The notes: generated from the letters alone by a model not told the origin. A stretch of 64,000 nt of DNA from Ga0077555 sp963746315 (GCA_963746315.1 CAVVAR010000005.1:1-64000), one strand, 5' to 3'; positions 27,914 to 37,501 are shown, counted from the first letter of the stretch. Numbers and translations: made by a program.

Positions 27914-28808
27914 TCAATTGGGGAGTGCCGATGTTTTAACGAGCGTTGACCGATGAGACGCTGGGACATCGGTCGATGGATGGGGTACCTCCGCGGGGAA
28001 AGACGGATGGTCGATTCCAACGGCCACCATCAGGCCGGCATATGCGCTTTGCAAATTTGCTGCTGCGATGTGCTTGCGGATCTCACCAACGGCGTCGTTC
28101 AATTCCTCGCGCAGTAGAGTCTGCTCACTCACGCGGTCCGCTTTGAACTCGGCTCGAATGTGGAAAAGCAGCTCCTGCTGGGTCTTGTTGTAGGCCGTGG
28201 CCGTAGCCTTTTCGCGCTCCATGACGGCAATACGCGCGCGGCTGACGTGGATCTGGTCATGATCGCGAGCGTCAGGGCGAGGTCCCGCTGGGAGAGCGCG
28301 GCCTCCTGGGCTTCGATGACGTCGCGCCTCGCTGGATACTGGAAGAGCCGTATCACGTTCCAGCTTGCCTTAGCACCCCAGCTTAGCCAGTGACCGTTCA
28401 GCAGGAAGGAGTTGCTCTCCAGGTTGGGCCCCGCGAACAACTGGATGCCGGGAAGCAGCTCGAGCAGCGCGGCGTCGCGCTCATGAGCGTTGACACGGCG
28501 TCGATAGGCGACCTCGCGAAGCTCGGGACGCTTTTCCATCGCGACCGCAATCAGAGCATCCGGCTTCGTCACCGAGATGCCCGCCTTAGTCACGGCATGA
28601 GGCGGAGCCAACTTGAATAGCGCATCGGGGCGCTCGTTAATGAGGGCGGCGAGCTAGAATCTTGGCAGATGCCAGCTCGCGCTGAAGCTCCTGGAGCGTT
28701 CTGCAATTCTCGATCAGCTCGCGGCGGAACGTGATGGCTGCTATCGGGGAGAAGTTCCTGGTGACTGAGCTGCAACGCAGAGCGCACGCAAGACCGGAGC
28801 GGCCTCAA
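27914..28808 (-). pseudogene. TolC-family outer membrane channel remnant
   Basis: Three reading-frame blocks together spell a TolC-like helical protein: FRRELIENCRTLQELQRELA (about 28720-28660), KPDALIAVAMEKRPELREVA through ALSQRDLALTLAIMT (28580-28255), and QIHVSRARIAVMEREKATAT to the end at 27914. The breaks are one extra C near 28653 and one missing base near 28256. No signal peptide or N-terminal half is evident upstream, so the 5' end also seems lost. It heads the reverse-strand export cluster. Confidence 0.65.
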
Positions 28809-29239
28809 ACCTCGGAAATCCGAACTGCAATTTTAAATTGCATCGTGATCGTCGTGACGCTCAATCGCTAAGATCCGATTAAGCGTCCGCAATCTAGTTA
28901 GGGTTGCAATTTCACCACATCTGACGTCCTCGACGTCCCCTTGGAAGCAGGCCAGCGCAAGGTGTGGTGAATTTTATTCATAGTGTTTAATCGCAATGTT
29001 TTACATATGATCATTTAAAACTCCCCAGATCTCATCCAACTTCACGGTTAGGGCAATATTTACGAGCCCGATCTACACGTTATGCGTGTGGCTCCCCCTA
29101 TCGCATCCACTGGCCCTCGCCAACACATGCACCCTGTGATTGAAGTGGACTTTGAACATGGCACTCATGGCCCACCTGTCGCCACGCTCGGTCTCAGCGT
29201 GCGGTGGCGGTTTCGCCGCGGCGGCAAGAGAGGCGTTCG
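28809..29239. promoter_or_regulatory. AT-rich divergent control region
   Basis: About 430 bp, clearly richer in A+T than its surroundings, lying between the reverse-strand export cluster and the forward LEPR/DUF4347 genes. It contains the inverted repeat TTCACCACA (28911-28919) / TGTGGTGAA (28963-28971) and the small palindrome ATATGATCAT near 29006. The divergent promoters for both sides are expected here; individual -35/-10 boxes could not be fixed. Confidence 0.45.
28911..28971. repeat. 9-bp inverted repeat in the control region
   Basis: TTCACCACA and TGTGGTGAA are exact reverse complements with 43 nt between them. A pair of operator half-sites or the base of a stem-loop are both possible. 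Confidence 0.5.
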
Positions 29240-29337
29240 ATGCTCGACCGGTTGCGGATGTCGGAAGTCAACGCGCGGCTCGTGCGCGCGGGCGGCGGAC
29301 TGCAGACCATGCCGACGCAGGAAGCAGTGCTCGGATC

Positions 29338-29727
29338 ATGGGTGGCTTTCTGACGCTCGTACTCGACGAGCGCTCGACGCGTGATCTCAGGGCGATCGAA
29401 TACGCTGTGACGCGAGTCGACGGCCGGGCCGTTCCGCGCTGGCTCGAGCGCGCATCGCTCAACATTCTTCAAAGTGGCGTGCCGGTTGGTCAACCCATGC
29501 TCGACCTCAGAATTCGGGGGATCTACCCGGACGGCACGAACACCGTCGCCGAGCTGCGGATCGATTTGAATACCGGTGCGGTCGCGCGATCACAGCCGCC
29601 TACGCGCGTTTACCGCGCACTGCTGTTCGGCGAGCAGATCCGGCGGTTCGCCTATCGCAGCGACCCCGGCGTGGATGCCATTGCCGGCGCACTGGGTGCT
29701 GTCACCGCAAATCGGAATGAGCCGTAG
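29338..29727 (+). CDS. Hypothetical protein next to the DUF4347 gene, possibly 5'-truncated
   Basis: 129 aa from ATG 29338 (the frame is open from 29140). The part from FLTLVLDERSTRDL to the end looks like a real protein (RWLERASLNILQSGVPVG, MLDLRIRGIYPDGTNTVAEL, RVYRALLFGEQIRRFAY). Another frame at 29240-29353 (MLDRLRMSEVNARLVRAGGG...) could be its true N-terminus, cut off by a frameshift, since it runs into this frame at the same point. I recognise no family. It is 82 nt upstream of the LEPR/DUF4347 gene and probably co-transcribed. Confidence 0.45.
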   Translation: MGGFLTLVLDERSTRDLRAIEYAVTRVDGRAVPRWLERASLNILQSGVPVGQPMLDLRIRGIYPDGTNTVAELRIDLNTGAVARSQPPTRVYRALLFGEQIRRFAYRSDPGVDAIAGALGAVTANRNEP

Positions 29728-29809
29728 TGCACAGAAAACTGGGTCGACCACGCCGGTCACCGCCCATCTCCCACATCAAACTCTCACACGAGAACCGGGC
29801 CAGAACGCC

Positions 29810-31755
29810 ATGAGCACGTCATCCCTTCCGACCAAAGAAATGCGCATGCTTCTTCGCGACCTCGGCATTGACACTTCTGATCGGCCATTGCGGCTGGTAC
29901 TCGAGCCTCGCGTCGTATTCGACGGCGCGGGCGCTGTCTTAGCTACTGAGGTGCTGTTGGCTCCGGATTCGCCGGTGGCATCGGAGACTGAAACGGTATC
30001 GAGCAGCGATCATGTCGACTTGATGCATGCGCTCGACGGCTCGAACGCGATGTCTCAGGTCAGCAATATCGTCTTCATCGGACTCGGCTGTCAGCGACGC
30101 TGCGGTCCTCGCCAACGCTGCGCAGCCGGATGCAGAAGTGGTTTTCCTGTCCCAGGACCGGGATGGACTCGAGCAGATCGCTCAATATCTGCAGGGTCGT
30201 ACCGGCGTCGGTGCCATTCATATCTTGTCTCATGGCGAGGCCGGCGCGTTGCGGCTCGGCAACGGCAACTTGACGATGGCGTCGATCTCGGGATCGCATG
30301 CGGATGACTTGGTGGTGATCAGGTCGGCTCTGACGGTCGATGCCGACATCCTCATCTATGGCTGCGACGTCGCTGCCGGTGTGGATGGTGCCGCATTCAT
30401 TTCGGCGCTGGCAGATGCGACTGGCGCCGATATAGCTGCTTCGACAAACGATACGGGCGCTGCTGACCTCGGTGGGGACTGGGTTCTCGAGACGGAGGTC
30501 GGCGCGATTGGGGCGAAGAGTATATTTGCTCAAGAGTACGACGGGCTTCTCGCTCCGCTCACCATCACGGCAGCCGGGACGGGGGGCGTGACGGCAACGA
30601 CCATCGCCCAGCAGCTGATGGGCTCGGACGTCACGATCGTCGGTGCGACGCTTTACGGTCAAGCCAATCAGGCCGGCATTTTCTCCGGTGCGACCGGATA
30701 TTCGCCGAGCTGGCTCGCATTCAATTCCGGTGTGGTGTTCTCGTCCGGCAGCGCAGCCGTCGGGTCCCTACGTAGTGACGGTAACTGCGACCGATCCGGA
30801 CGGCGCCATCGCCGAGACGACGATTACATATGCTGTCGCTAATCTGGCGCCGGTCGCGTTGGACGATGGTCCATTCGAAGGGAGGGAAAACGTCGCGCTG
30901 GCACTGCAGGTTCTCGGCAACGATCTCGATCCTGACGGGGATCGTATCCGGGTCATGGACGCGACCAGCGCCGATGGCGTGGTTTCGATCGGCGCTGATG
31001 GCACACTGCTCTTCCAGCCTACCGCAGGCTTTGCCGGGTGGACGGCGGTAACCTATGCGATCACCGACGACCAAGGGCGGGTGTCGACCGCGAAGGTCGT
31101 CGTCTTCGTCGCGCCGTCGTTCACGCCTCTGCCCGTGGTCGCGCTGCCTGTCTCCGACCTTCCATCCCCCGAACCGGGCCAATCAATCGAGGTGGACGGC
31201 GCCGTCGTCGAGGTCTCGCAGCAGATCACGCGCCTGTGGCTTAGCGAGGAAGAGCATCGGTTGGGCGCCAACTTGGGGAGCAGTGTAATCGTCAACTCCT
31301 TCGGCGGCTTCTCGTTGAAGTTCGGCGACGCGGCACGGCAGCGCCTCGGCGAGGGTGGCACCGGGGTAGCGATCGAGGCACTGGTCACCGACCAGGTCTT
31401 GACGATCACACTAAAGGAAATCGGCAAGGCGGACGGCGTCGGCGTCCTCGACTATCAGGTTTCGAGCGCAGATGGTCAGCGTTTGCCAGGATGGCTCGAT
31501 CGCCCGGTGGATGACCTGTTGCATGGACGTATCCCGGCGAACGTGGAGGTGCTCGATCTGGAAGTCACGGCGCTGCTATCGGATGGGCGCACCATCAGTC
31601 AAAGCGTGAGGATCTGGACAGCGACCGGCGAAATCGCGTCGCAATCGATCACGCGCTCGGACACAATGCCCGAGCTGCACACCAGTTGGGCGCGAGCCGG
31701 TATCGATGACCGCTCGATCGAGGCGCTCGGCGATGTGCTGGAGATGGCCGAGTAG
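29810..31755 (+). pseudogene. LEPR-motif / DUF4347 surface protein, frameshifted and internally deleted
   Basis: MSTSSLPTKE... carries LEPRVVFDGAG at residues 31-41, the N-terminal LEPR motif of large exported repeat proteins. DUF4347 follows (ISSSD/SAVSDAAVLANAAQ, HILSHGEAGALRLG, LIYGCDVAAG, TGAADLGGDWVLE). Then comes a start of a choice-of-anchor-like domain (GTGGVTATTIAQQLMG) and a cadherin/Ig-like module (LAPVALDDGPFEGRENVAL, NDLDPDGD). One extra G near 30080 shifts the frame. Near 30765 the anchor domain jumps to mid-Ig sequence (GPYVVTVTATDPDG) in another frame, suggesting an internal deletion. The C-terminus (to 31755) looks natural. Confidence 0.75.
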
Positions 31756-31867
31756 GGTAGAGCGATCGCAACCATATGCGATCGGATGATGCGCTAGGCG
31801 ACGGCGCATGCTGTCGCTACCCTTGGCTCAGGAGACCGCTCTTCAGCCACAGGGAAACCTTCTCGTC

Positions 31868-34800
31868 ATGATCAAGGGGAAGCTGCTCGTCGCGAACCGG
31901 GGGGAGATCGCGACGCGGATCTTCCGAGCCGCCGCTGAGCTCGGAATTTCGACCGTCGCTGTCCATCCGGCCGACGATGCGGCGAGCTTGCATACGCGCA
32001 AGGCGGACGAGGTGCGCCAGTTGCCCGGTCGTGGTGTGGCTGCGTATCTCGATGCCGAGGCGATCCTGACTGTTGCGCGGGAGACGGGCGCGCGAGCCAT
32101 CCATCCCGGATATGGCTTCCTATCGGAGAACGAGCATTTTGCGCGACGCTGCGCCGAGGAGGGCATCGTTTTCGTTGGGCCGAGTGCGGAGACGCTGGCA
32201 CGATTTGGCGACAAGCATGCGGCACGAGCCCTCGCGGCGACGATGGACGTGCCGATCCTGCCTGGAACGGCAGCCCCGACGACACTCGAGGACGCGCGCG
32301 CCTTTCTGGCAAAGCTGGGCCCGGGCGGGGCTGTCATGGTTAAGGCCGTTGCTGGTGGTGGCGGGCGCGGCATGCGGCCTGTCACAGCCGACGGTGTGCT
32401 TGAGGAAGCTTTTGCCCGCTGCAGCTCGGAGGCTCGATCGGGGTTCGGCAATGGTGATCTCTATGTCGAGCGGCTCATTCGGCGCGCGCGACACATCGAG
32501 GTCCAGGTGCTCGGTGACGGAAATGCCGTCTCGCATCTCTGGGAGCGCGACTGCTCCCTGCAGCGACGCCGTCAGAAGATCGTAGAAATCGCACCGGCGG
32601 CAAATCTCCCGGCTGGGCTTCGCGATCGCCTGATCGAGGCCGCGTTGCGTCTCGCTGGAGCGGTCAAGTACCGGAACCTGGGAACGGTAGAGTTCCTGGT
32701 CGATGGTGAGACAGGCGAGTACTTCTTCATCGAAGCCAATCCGCGGCTGCAGGTTGAGCATACGGTCACCGAGGAGGTGACGGGCCTCAATCTCGTGGAG
32801 CTGCAACTGAGGCTCGCCGGCGGAGCCACCTTGGAAGACCTCGGCCTTACCCGGGACCTTGTCCCCAAGCCGCGAGGCATGGCGTTGCAGGTGCGGATCA
32901 ACACGGAGAGCATAACGGCCGATGGATCCGTGAAGCCCGGGGGCGGCACGCTGACGGCCTTCGAGGTTCCATCCGGGCGCGGCGTCCGTGTCGACAGCAA
33001 CGGTTATGTCGGCTATCGGACGAGCCCCGCGTACGACCCCTTGCTGGCGAAGCTGATCGTTCATGCGGGATCGGGGCGTCTCGAGGATGCGCTCGCCAAG
33101 GGATATCGCGCGCTGTGCGAAATGCATGTGGCGGGCGCCCCGACGAACATCCCACTTCTGCAGGCGCTGCTGACGGATGCGGCCGTCCGTGCCGGATCGG
33201 TCGACACGGAGTTCGTCGAGACCCACGCAGCGGAGCTTGCTCAACAGGCGCGCGAGCACCATCCGCACCTTTATTTCGCGCCGACGACGGAGGCTGTAGC
33301 CGGTGGCGGTCATGCGGGCCGCGCGGGGGCCAAGGTCGATGCGAGCGACCCTCTGGCGGTGCTTGCCTATGGGCAAGCGGGGCGGCAAGGCAGCGCCGAG
33401 CACGCAGACGGCGGCGAGGCGGAGCTGGCCGACGGCATGCTCGCGGTTCGCGCGCCGCTGCAGGGCACTATCGTCTCGGTGTCCGTGGACGAGGGCGCAG
33501 TCGTAACGCGGGGCGCACAGCTCCTCGTGATGGAAGCCATGAAGATGGAGCACGTCGTCACGGCCGAGGCTGCGGGTACTGTTCGGGCCGTGCATGTGGG
33601 AGCGGGCGATACTCTTTGGGAGGATCAGCTGCTGCTCACTCTAGAGCCAGCCGAAGGCACGGCAGAAGCGGTCGTCGTCGATGAGGATGTCGATCTGGAC
33701 AGCGTGCGTCCGGACCTGGCGGAGGTTCTCGACCGCCGTGCCTTGACGCGCGATGACAAGCGACCCGAGGCGGTAGCGCGACGGCGCAAGACGAAGCAGC
33801 GGACCGTTCGCGAGAATGTCGACGATCTGGTCGATGCCGGCACATTCGTCGAGTATGGGCCACTCGTCGTGGCTGCACAGAGGCGCCGTCGCGGGCTCGA
33901 GGATCTTCTGAGGCGGAGCCCGGCCGACGGACTCGTAACCGGCGTCGGACGAATCAACGGTGATCTCTTCGAGGATCCTGCAGCCCGGGCCGCAGTGATG
34001 GCCTACGACTACACCGTCTTTGCCGGAACCCAGGGGGTCCACAATCACTGGAAGACGGACCGCATCATCGACATTGCCGAGCAGGGCCGTATGCCGCTGG
34101 TCCTGTTTGCGGAAGGCGGCGGCGGCCGGCCTGGCGACGACGACTATGGTGGCTTCATCGGCTTCAATACGTTTCATCATTTCGGTCAGCTGTCGGGTCT
34201 CGTGCCGATGGTTGCGATCGTGTCGGGGCGTTGCTTTGCCGGCAATGCGTCGCTGCTCGGCTGCTGCGATGTGATCATTGGCACGGCCGATGCCAACATC
34301 GGCATGGGTGGGCCGGCCATGATCGAAGGGGGCGGCTTGGGCGTGTTCAGGCCAGAGGAGATCGGCCCATCCGCGGTGCAGCGGGCGAGCGGCGTCATCG
34401 ACATTGCCGTTGCCGACGAGGCTGAGGGTGTCGCGGTCGCAAAGCGCTACCTTGCCTACTTCCAGGGGAGGCTCGCTCAGTGGACGGCGCCCGACCAGCG
34501 GCGCATGCGCTCGCTCGTGCCGGAGAACAGGGTGCGCGTCTACGATATCCGCAAGGTGATCGAGACCCTGGCCGACGAGGGAACGGTACTGGAGCTGAGG
34601 CGTGATTTCGGGCGCACGATGGTGACGTCCTTGATCCGTATCGAAGGGCGTGCCGTCGGCATCGTGGCCAACAACCCAGCTCATCTGGGCGGCGCGATCG
34701 ATAGTGACGGCTCGGACAAAGGGGCACGCTTCATCCAGCTCTGCGATGCGTTCGATATTCCCATCGTGCACTTGTGCGATACGCCGGGGATCATGGTCGG

Positions 34801-35254
34801 GCCAGAGATCGAGAAGACAGCGCTCGTGCGGCATGCAGCGCGAATGTTCCTGACCGCCTCGAACGCGACCGTGCCGTACTTCACGATCATTCTGCGCAAG
34901 GCTTATGGGCTCGGGGCGGTGGCGATGGCGGGTGGCAACTTCAGGGCGCCGTATTTCACCGTGGCCTGGCCTACGGGCGAGTTCGCGCCGATGGGGATCG
35001 AGGGACAGGTCAAGCTCGGCTACCGGCAAGAGCTGGCGGCGATCGAGGACCCGGATGCGCGGCTTGCACATTTCGAGAGCCTGGTCCAACGCTTCTACAA
35101 GGAGGGCAAGGCCCTCGAACGATCGACGACCTTCGGCATCGACGACACCATCGATCCGGCGGAGACGCGGCATTGGCTCGTGACGCTGCTGGCGTCGATC
35201 AGGCCGCCGGCGCCGCGGGATGGAAAGAAGCGACCGATGGTCGATGCGTGGTAG
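31868..35254 (+). CDS. Single-chain acyl-CoA carboxylase (BC-BCCP-CT)
   Basis: 1128-aa biotin enzyme. Biotin carboxylase is at about residues 1-450 (GKLLVANRGEIATRI, HPGYGFLSEN, VKAVAGGGGRGMR, EANPRLQVEHTVTEE); the biotin domain has EAMKMEHV with biotinyl Lys559; carboxyltransferase halves run from about 660 to the end (FAEGGGGRPGDDDYG, GGAIDSDGSDKGARF, CDTPGIMVGPEIEKTA, TGEFAPMGIEGQVKLG). All activities are on one chain, the architecture of the homohexameric long-chain acyl-CoA carboxylase described from Mycobacterium and Rhodopseudomonas. Acetyl-, propionyl- or longer acyl-CoA may be substrates. ATG 31868 is chosen because the family starts MIKGKLLVANRG; ATG 31808 is upstream in frame. Confidence 0.9.
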   Translation: MIKGKLLVANRGEIATRIFRAAAELGISTVAVHPADDAASLHTRKADEVRQLPGRGVAAYLDAEAILTVARETGARAIHPGYGFLSENEHFARRCAEEGIVFVGPSAETLARFGDKHAARALAATMDVPILPGTAAPTTLEDARAFLAKLGPGGAVMVKAVAGGGGRGMRPVTADGVLEEAFARCSSEARSGFGNGDLYVERLIRRARHIEVQVLGDGNAVSHLWERDCSLQRRRQKIVEIAPAANLPAGLRDRLIEAALRLAGAVKYRNLGTVEFLVDGETGEYFFIEANPRLQVEHTVTEEVTGLNLVELQLRLAGGATLEDLGLTRDLVPKPRGMALQVRINTESITADGSVKPGGGTLTAFEVPSGRGVRVDSNGYVGYRTSPAYDPLLAKLIVHAGSGRLEDALAKGYRALCEMHVAGAPTNIPLLQALLTDAAVRAGSVDTEFVETHAAELAQQAREHHPHLYFAPTTEAVAGGGHAGRAGAKVDASDPLAVLAYGQAGRQGSAEHADGGEAELADGMLAVRAPLQGTIVSVSVDEGAVVTRGAQLLVMEAMKMEHVVTAEAAGTVRAVHVGAGDTLWEDQLLLTLEPAEGTAEAVVVDEDVDLDSVRPDLAEVLDRRALTRDDKRPEAVARRRKTKQRTVRENVDDLVDAGTFVEYGPLVVAAQRRRRGLEDLLRRSPADGLVTGVGRINGDLFEDPAARAAVMAYDYTVFAGTQGVHNHWKTDRIIDIAEQGRMPLVLFAEGGGGRPGDDDYGGFIGFNTFHHFGQLSGLVPMVAIVSGRCFAGNASLLGCCDVIIGTADANIGMGGPAMIEGGGLGVFRPEEIGPSAVQRASGVIDIAVADEAEGVAVAKRYLAYFQGRLAQWTAPDQRRMRSLVPENRVRVYDIRKVIETLADEGTVLELRRDFGRTMVTSLIRIEGRAVGIVANNPAHLGGAIDSDGSDKGARFIQLCDAFDIPIVHLCDTPGIMVGPEIEKTALVRHAARMFLTASNATVPYFTIILRKAYGLGAVAMAGGNFRAPYFTVAWPTGEFAPMGIEGQVKLGYRQELAAIEDPDARLAHFESLVQRFYKEGKALERSTTFGIDDTIDPAETRHWLVTLLASIRPPAPRDGKKRPMVDAW

Positions 35255-35302
35255 AAGCGCTGCTCCGTCGGGGTGGCGGTCACTCGGAACAGGTACAACC
35301 AG

Positions 35303-35944
35303 ATGCCCGATCTCCTCGAGGCCGGTCCAGCAGATGCTGCATGGACGTTGTTGCTCGCGCATGGCGCTGGAGCCGGAATGGAGACGGCGTTTCTCGTCCA
35401 GATGACCGATTTGATCGTCGATTGCGGCATACGGGTGGTGCGGTTCGAGTTCGGATACATGGCTGCGCGGCGACATAGCGGGAAAAAGCGGCCGGCGCCG
35501 AAGGCTGAAATGCTCGTGCCCGAGTATCGCGTGGCGGTGGACGCCGTACATGCCGCGGGGCTCGCCGGACGGCTCGCTATCGGTGGAAAGTCAATGGGCG
35601 GGCGTGTTGCGAGCCTGCTTGCCGACGACCTTTGCGACGAGGGCAAGATCGGCGCGCTGGTTTGCCTCGGCTATCCGTTCCATCCGCCAGGCATGCCTGA
35701 GAAGACGAGAACCGCTCATCTGGCCGGCTTGGCCTGCCCTGCCCTTATCGTGCAGGGAGAGCGCGATCCGTTCGGGAGCAAGGCGGAGGTGGCGACTTAC
35801 GACTTGTCGCAGGCAATCGAGCTGGCGTGGATGGGGGATGGCGATCACGACCTGGGTCCGCGCGGCAGCTCCGGTTTCACGCGTAAGGGTAACCTTGCGG
35901 CGGCAGCAAAGGCTGTCGCCGATTTCCTCGGAGCGCGCGATTGA
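35303..35944 (+). CDS. Alpha/beta hydrolase of the Tex30/KANL3 type
   Basis: 213 aa from ATG 35303 (a GTG at 35273 is an alternative). LLAHGAGAGM forms the oxyanion region, GGKSMGGR the nucleophile elbow (Ser), QGERDPFG holds the acid and GDGDHDLGPR the His. It has no signal peptide. It begins 48 nt after the carboxylase stop in the same direction and may act on a related acyl compound; the function is not known for this family in bacteria. Confidence 0.8.
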   Translation: MPDLLEAGPADAAWTLLLAHGAGAGMETAFLVQMTDLIVDCGIRVVRFEFGYMAARRHSGKKRPAPKAEMLVPEYRVAVDAVHAAGLAGRLAIGGKSMGGRVASLLADDLCDEGKIGALVCLGYPFHPPGMPEKTRTAHLAGLACPALIVQGERDPFGSKAEVATYDLSQAIELAWMGDGDHDLGPRGSSGFTRKGNLAAAAKAVADFLGARD

Positions 35945-35975
35945 GTTGCCGGGAACCTAGCAGCTTCAGACCGGA

Positions 35976-36428
35976 TCAGGCCGCCTTGGGCTTGACCCTG
36001 CCGGCGGGTGGCGTAGCCGGAGCCTCAGCGGGTGTCGATTTGGCTGGCGCCGACTTCGGCGAGGTCGCCGACTTCGGTGCTGTCGGGGTTGGGCCGCTCT
36101 TGGTTTTGGCAGGCGTACCATTGCCGGGCCAGCATACTGTGGCGGACGCCTTGCAGGTGTGCTCGTCAAAGAACCCGAAGTCGAGGAAGAGCTCGCACTT
36201 CACGTCCTTCTTGCCGGTCGTATAGCGGGTGATGCCGCGCGCTGCCGTCCAGGTTGCGATGTACTTGTCGAGCAAGGCCTTGGCGTCCTTGGTCGGCCCT
36301 GCCTTGCCGTAGTCGTTCACGGAAAAGGCGAGGCGGGTGCATCTCGCGTTCGCGGTTACCGTGCTGGCAAGAAACAGCGCTGCAGTGCTTAGCGACATGA
36401 GTGCGAGAGGTGAGATCGAGCGAGGCAT
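35976..36428 (-). CDS. Exported hypothetical protein with Ala/Pro/Lys-rich tail
   Basis: 150 aa. A signal peptide covers residues 1 to about 28 (LMSLSTAALFLASTVTANA). The mature core (CTRLAFSVNDYGKAGPTKDAKALLD through FDEHTCKASATVCWPG) has four Cys that could form two disulfides. From about residue 103 it becomes low-complexity Ala/Pro/Lys/Thr. ATG 36428 has GGGGGA upstream. I know similar Rhizobiales exported proteins of unknown role, but no function can be given. Confidence 0.75.
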   Translation of the reverse strand: MPRSISPLALMSLSTAALFLASTVTANARCTRLAFSVNDYGKAGPTKDAKALLDKYIATWTAARGITRYTTGKKDVKCELFLDFGFFDEHTCKASATVCWPGNGTPAKTKSGPTPTAPKSATSPKSAPAKSTPAEAPATPPAGRVKPKAA

Positions 36429-36659
36429 GGCGGAAATCCCCCGGTGCGTGCGTTCCTGCTGACCGCTTCGGTGTCCGAGAAAGCGTTCAAGCATTAACCA
36501 CGCTATAGCGCCTGCGGCGGGGGCTTGCCAGAGCAATCACTGCGCCAAGGACGTATCTCAAGCTGCCGTTGCAGAGAGGCCAACACTGGCGTCGGTCGAA
36601 GGCTCCACGCGGTCGCACAGTGCGACGGCGTTTAGAAGTCCGGCCGATGCTGGCGGAGA

Positions 36660-36992
36660 TCAGTTCATGTACGGCGAGTTGCCACCGCGGGGTGCAACAC
36701 CGGATTCGAAGAAAAATCCGTGGTCGAACGGGCCTGCATTGGTCTGGCGATCAAGCATCGGGTCGCGAAACGACTGCGTCGAACCATAGAGGGAACGGCT
36801 GTCGCCGTAGGTGTTGATCGTGTCGCCATACGAATAGGAGTAGCCACCCCGACGCGCGACGTAGCCTCGAACCTGCGGGCTTTTTCGGTGGGCCGAGGCT
36901 TGTGATTTGTCTCCGGCCATTGCGCCGTCGATTGATGTCAAGGAAAGTGCGGCGATGGCTCCCGCCATTGCAATACCGACTGCGCGGATCAT
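36660..36992 (-). CDS. Small exported Tyr/Gly/Ser-rich protein
   Basis: 110 aa with a signal peptide (MIRAVGIAMAGAIAALSLTS, cleavage near AMAG). The mature part is polar and repetitive in Y/G/S (YSYSYGDTINTYGDSRSLYG) with few hydrophobic residues, suggesting a flexible or self-associating surface or periplasmic protein. GAGGGA precedes ATG 36992. No family recognised. Confidence 0.6.
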   Translation of the reverse strand: MIRAVGIAMAGAIAALSLTSIDGAMAGDKSQASAHRKSPQVRGYVARRGGYSYSYGDTINTYGDSRSLYGSTQSFRDPMLDRQTNAGPFDHGFFFESGVAPRGGNSPYMN

Positions 36993-37160
36993 GGATCTGT
37001 TCCCTCGGACGCGGTCCCGTAAATCATCCTTAGCCGAGAAGTTGATCTTTTTCTCAGGTCGTCTGGCGTCGATCGAACGATCGTCGCGCGCTGTCACCGA
37101 AAGGGCACGTCGCGTCGACCGCAAATTTGTCGCCACTCCACAACTGCAAGGGCGCGAGCT

Positions 37161-37451
37161 ATGGACCTCGTTGGGCTTATCGTGGCGCTGTCGAGCGGAG
37201 CGGCGGGAGGGTATGTCGCGGCGAAGCTTGCCAGTCGGCTGTCTCCCGGCGCCAACGAACATATGATCGCGGGCCCCATAGGCGGCTTGCTGGGAACTCA
37301 GGTTGTCGAACGGGCAATGAGCCTTGCGCCAGCCGCCGACTTGGTAGGGTTGGATCTCGGAATGCTCGCCGCACAAGCTGCGGGAGGAGGAGCTGGAGGC
37401 GTGGCGTTGATGTTGGGGGTCGCCTCACTGCGTGCAGTGCTCACGCGATAG
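37161..37451 (+). CDS. Small membrane protein
   Basis: 96 aa, Gly/Ala-rich, with a first hydrophobic segment (LVGLIVALSSGAAGGYVAAKLA), a central GPIGGLLGT turn and a C-terminal one (GMLAAQAAGGGAGGVALMLGVA). Its pattern recalls small GlyGly-zipper inner-membrane proteins; no specific function. It is divergent from the Tyr-rich exported protein. Confidence 0.65.
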   Translation: MDLVGLIVALSSGAAGGYVAAKLASRLSPGANEHMIAGPIGGLLGTQVVERAMSLAPAADLVGLDLGMLAAQAAGGGAGGVALMLGVASLRAVLTR

Positions 37452-37501
37452 CGCCGCCGGACGGTGTCGACGGGCTACCGAACGGCTTCGAGAAAAGCAG
37501 A

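Noticed and set aside
33641..35551. 636-aa reverse frame opposite the carboxylase
   Set aside because: Antisense to the conserved carboxyltransferase domain; His/Arg-rich composition typical of high-GC shadows.
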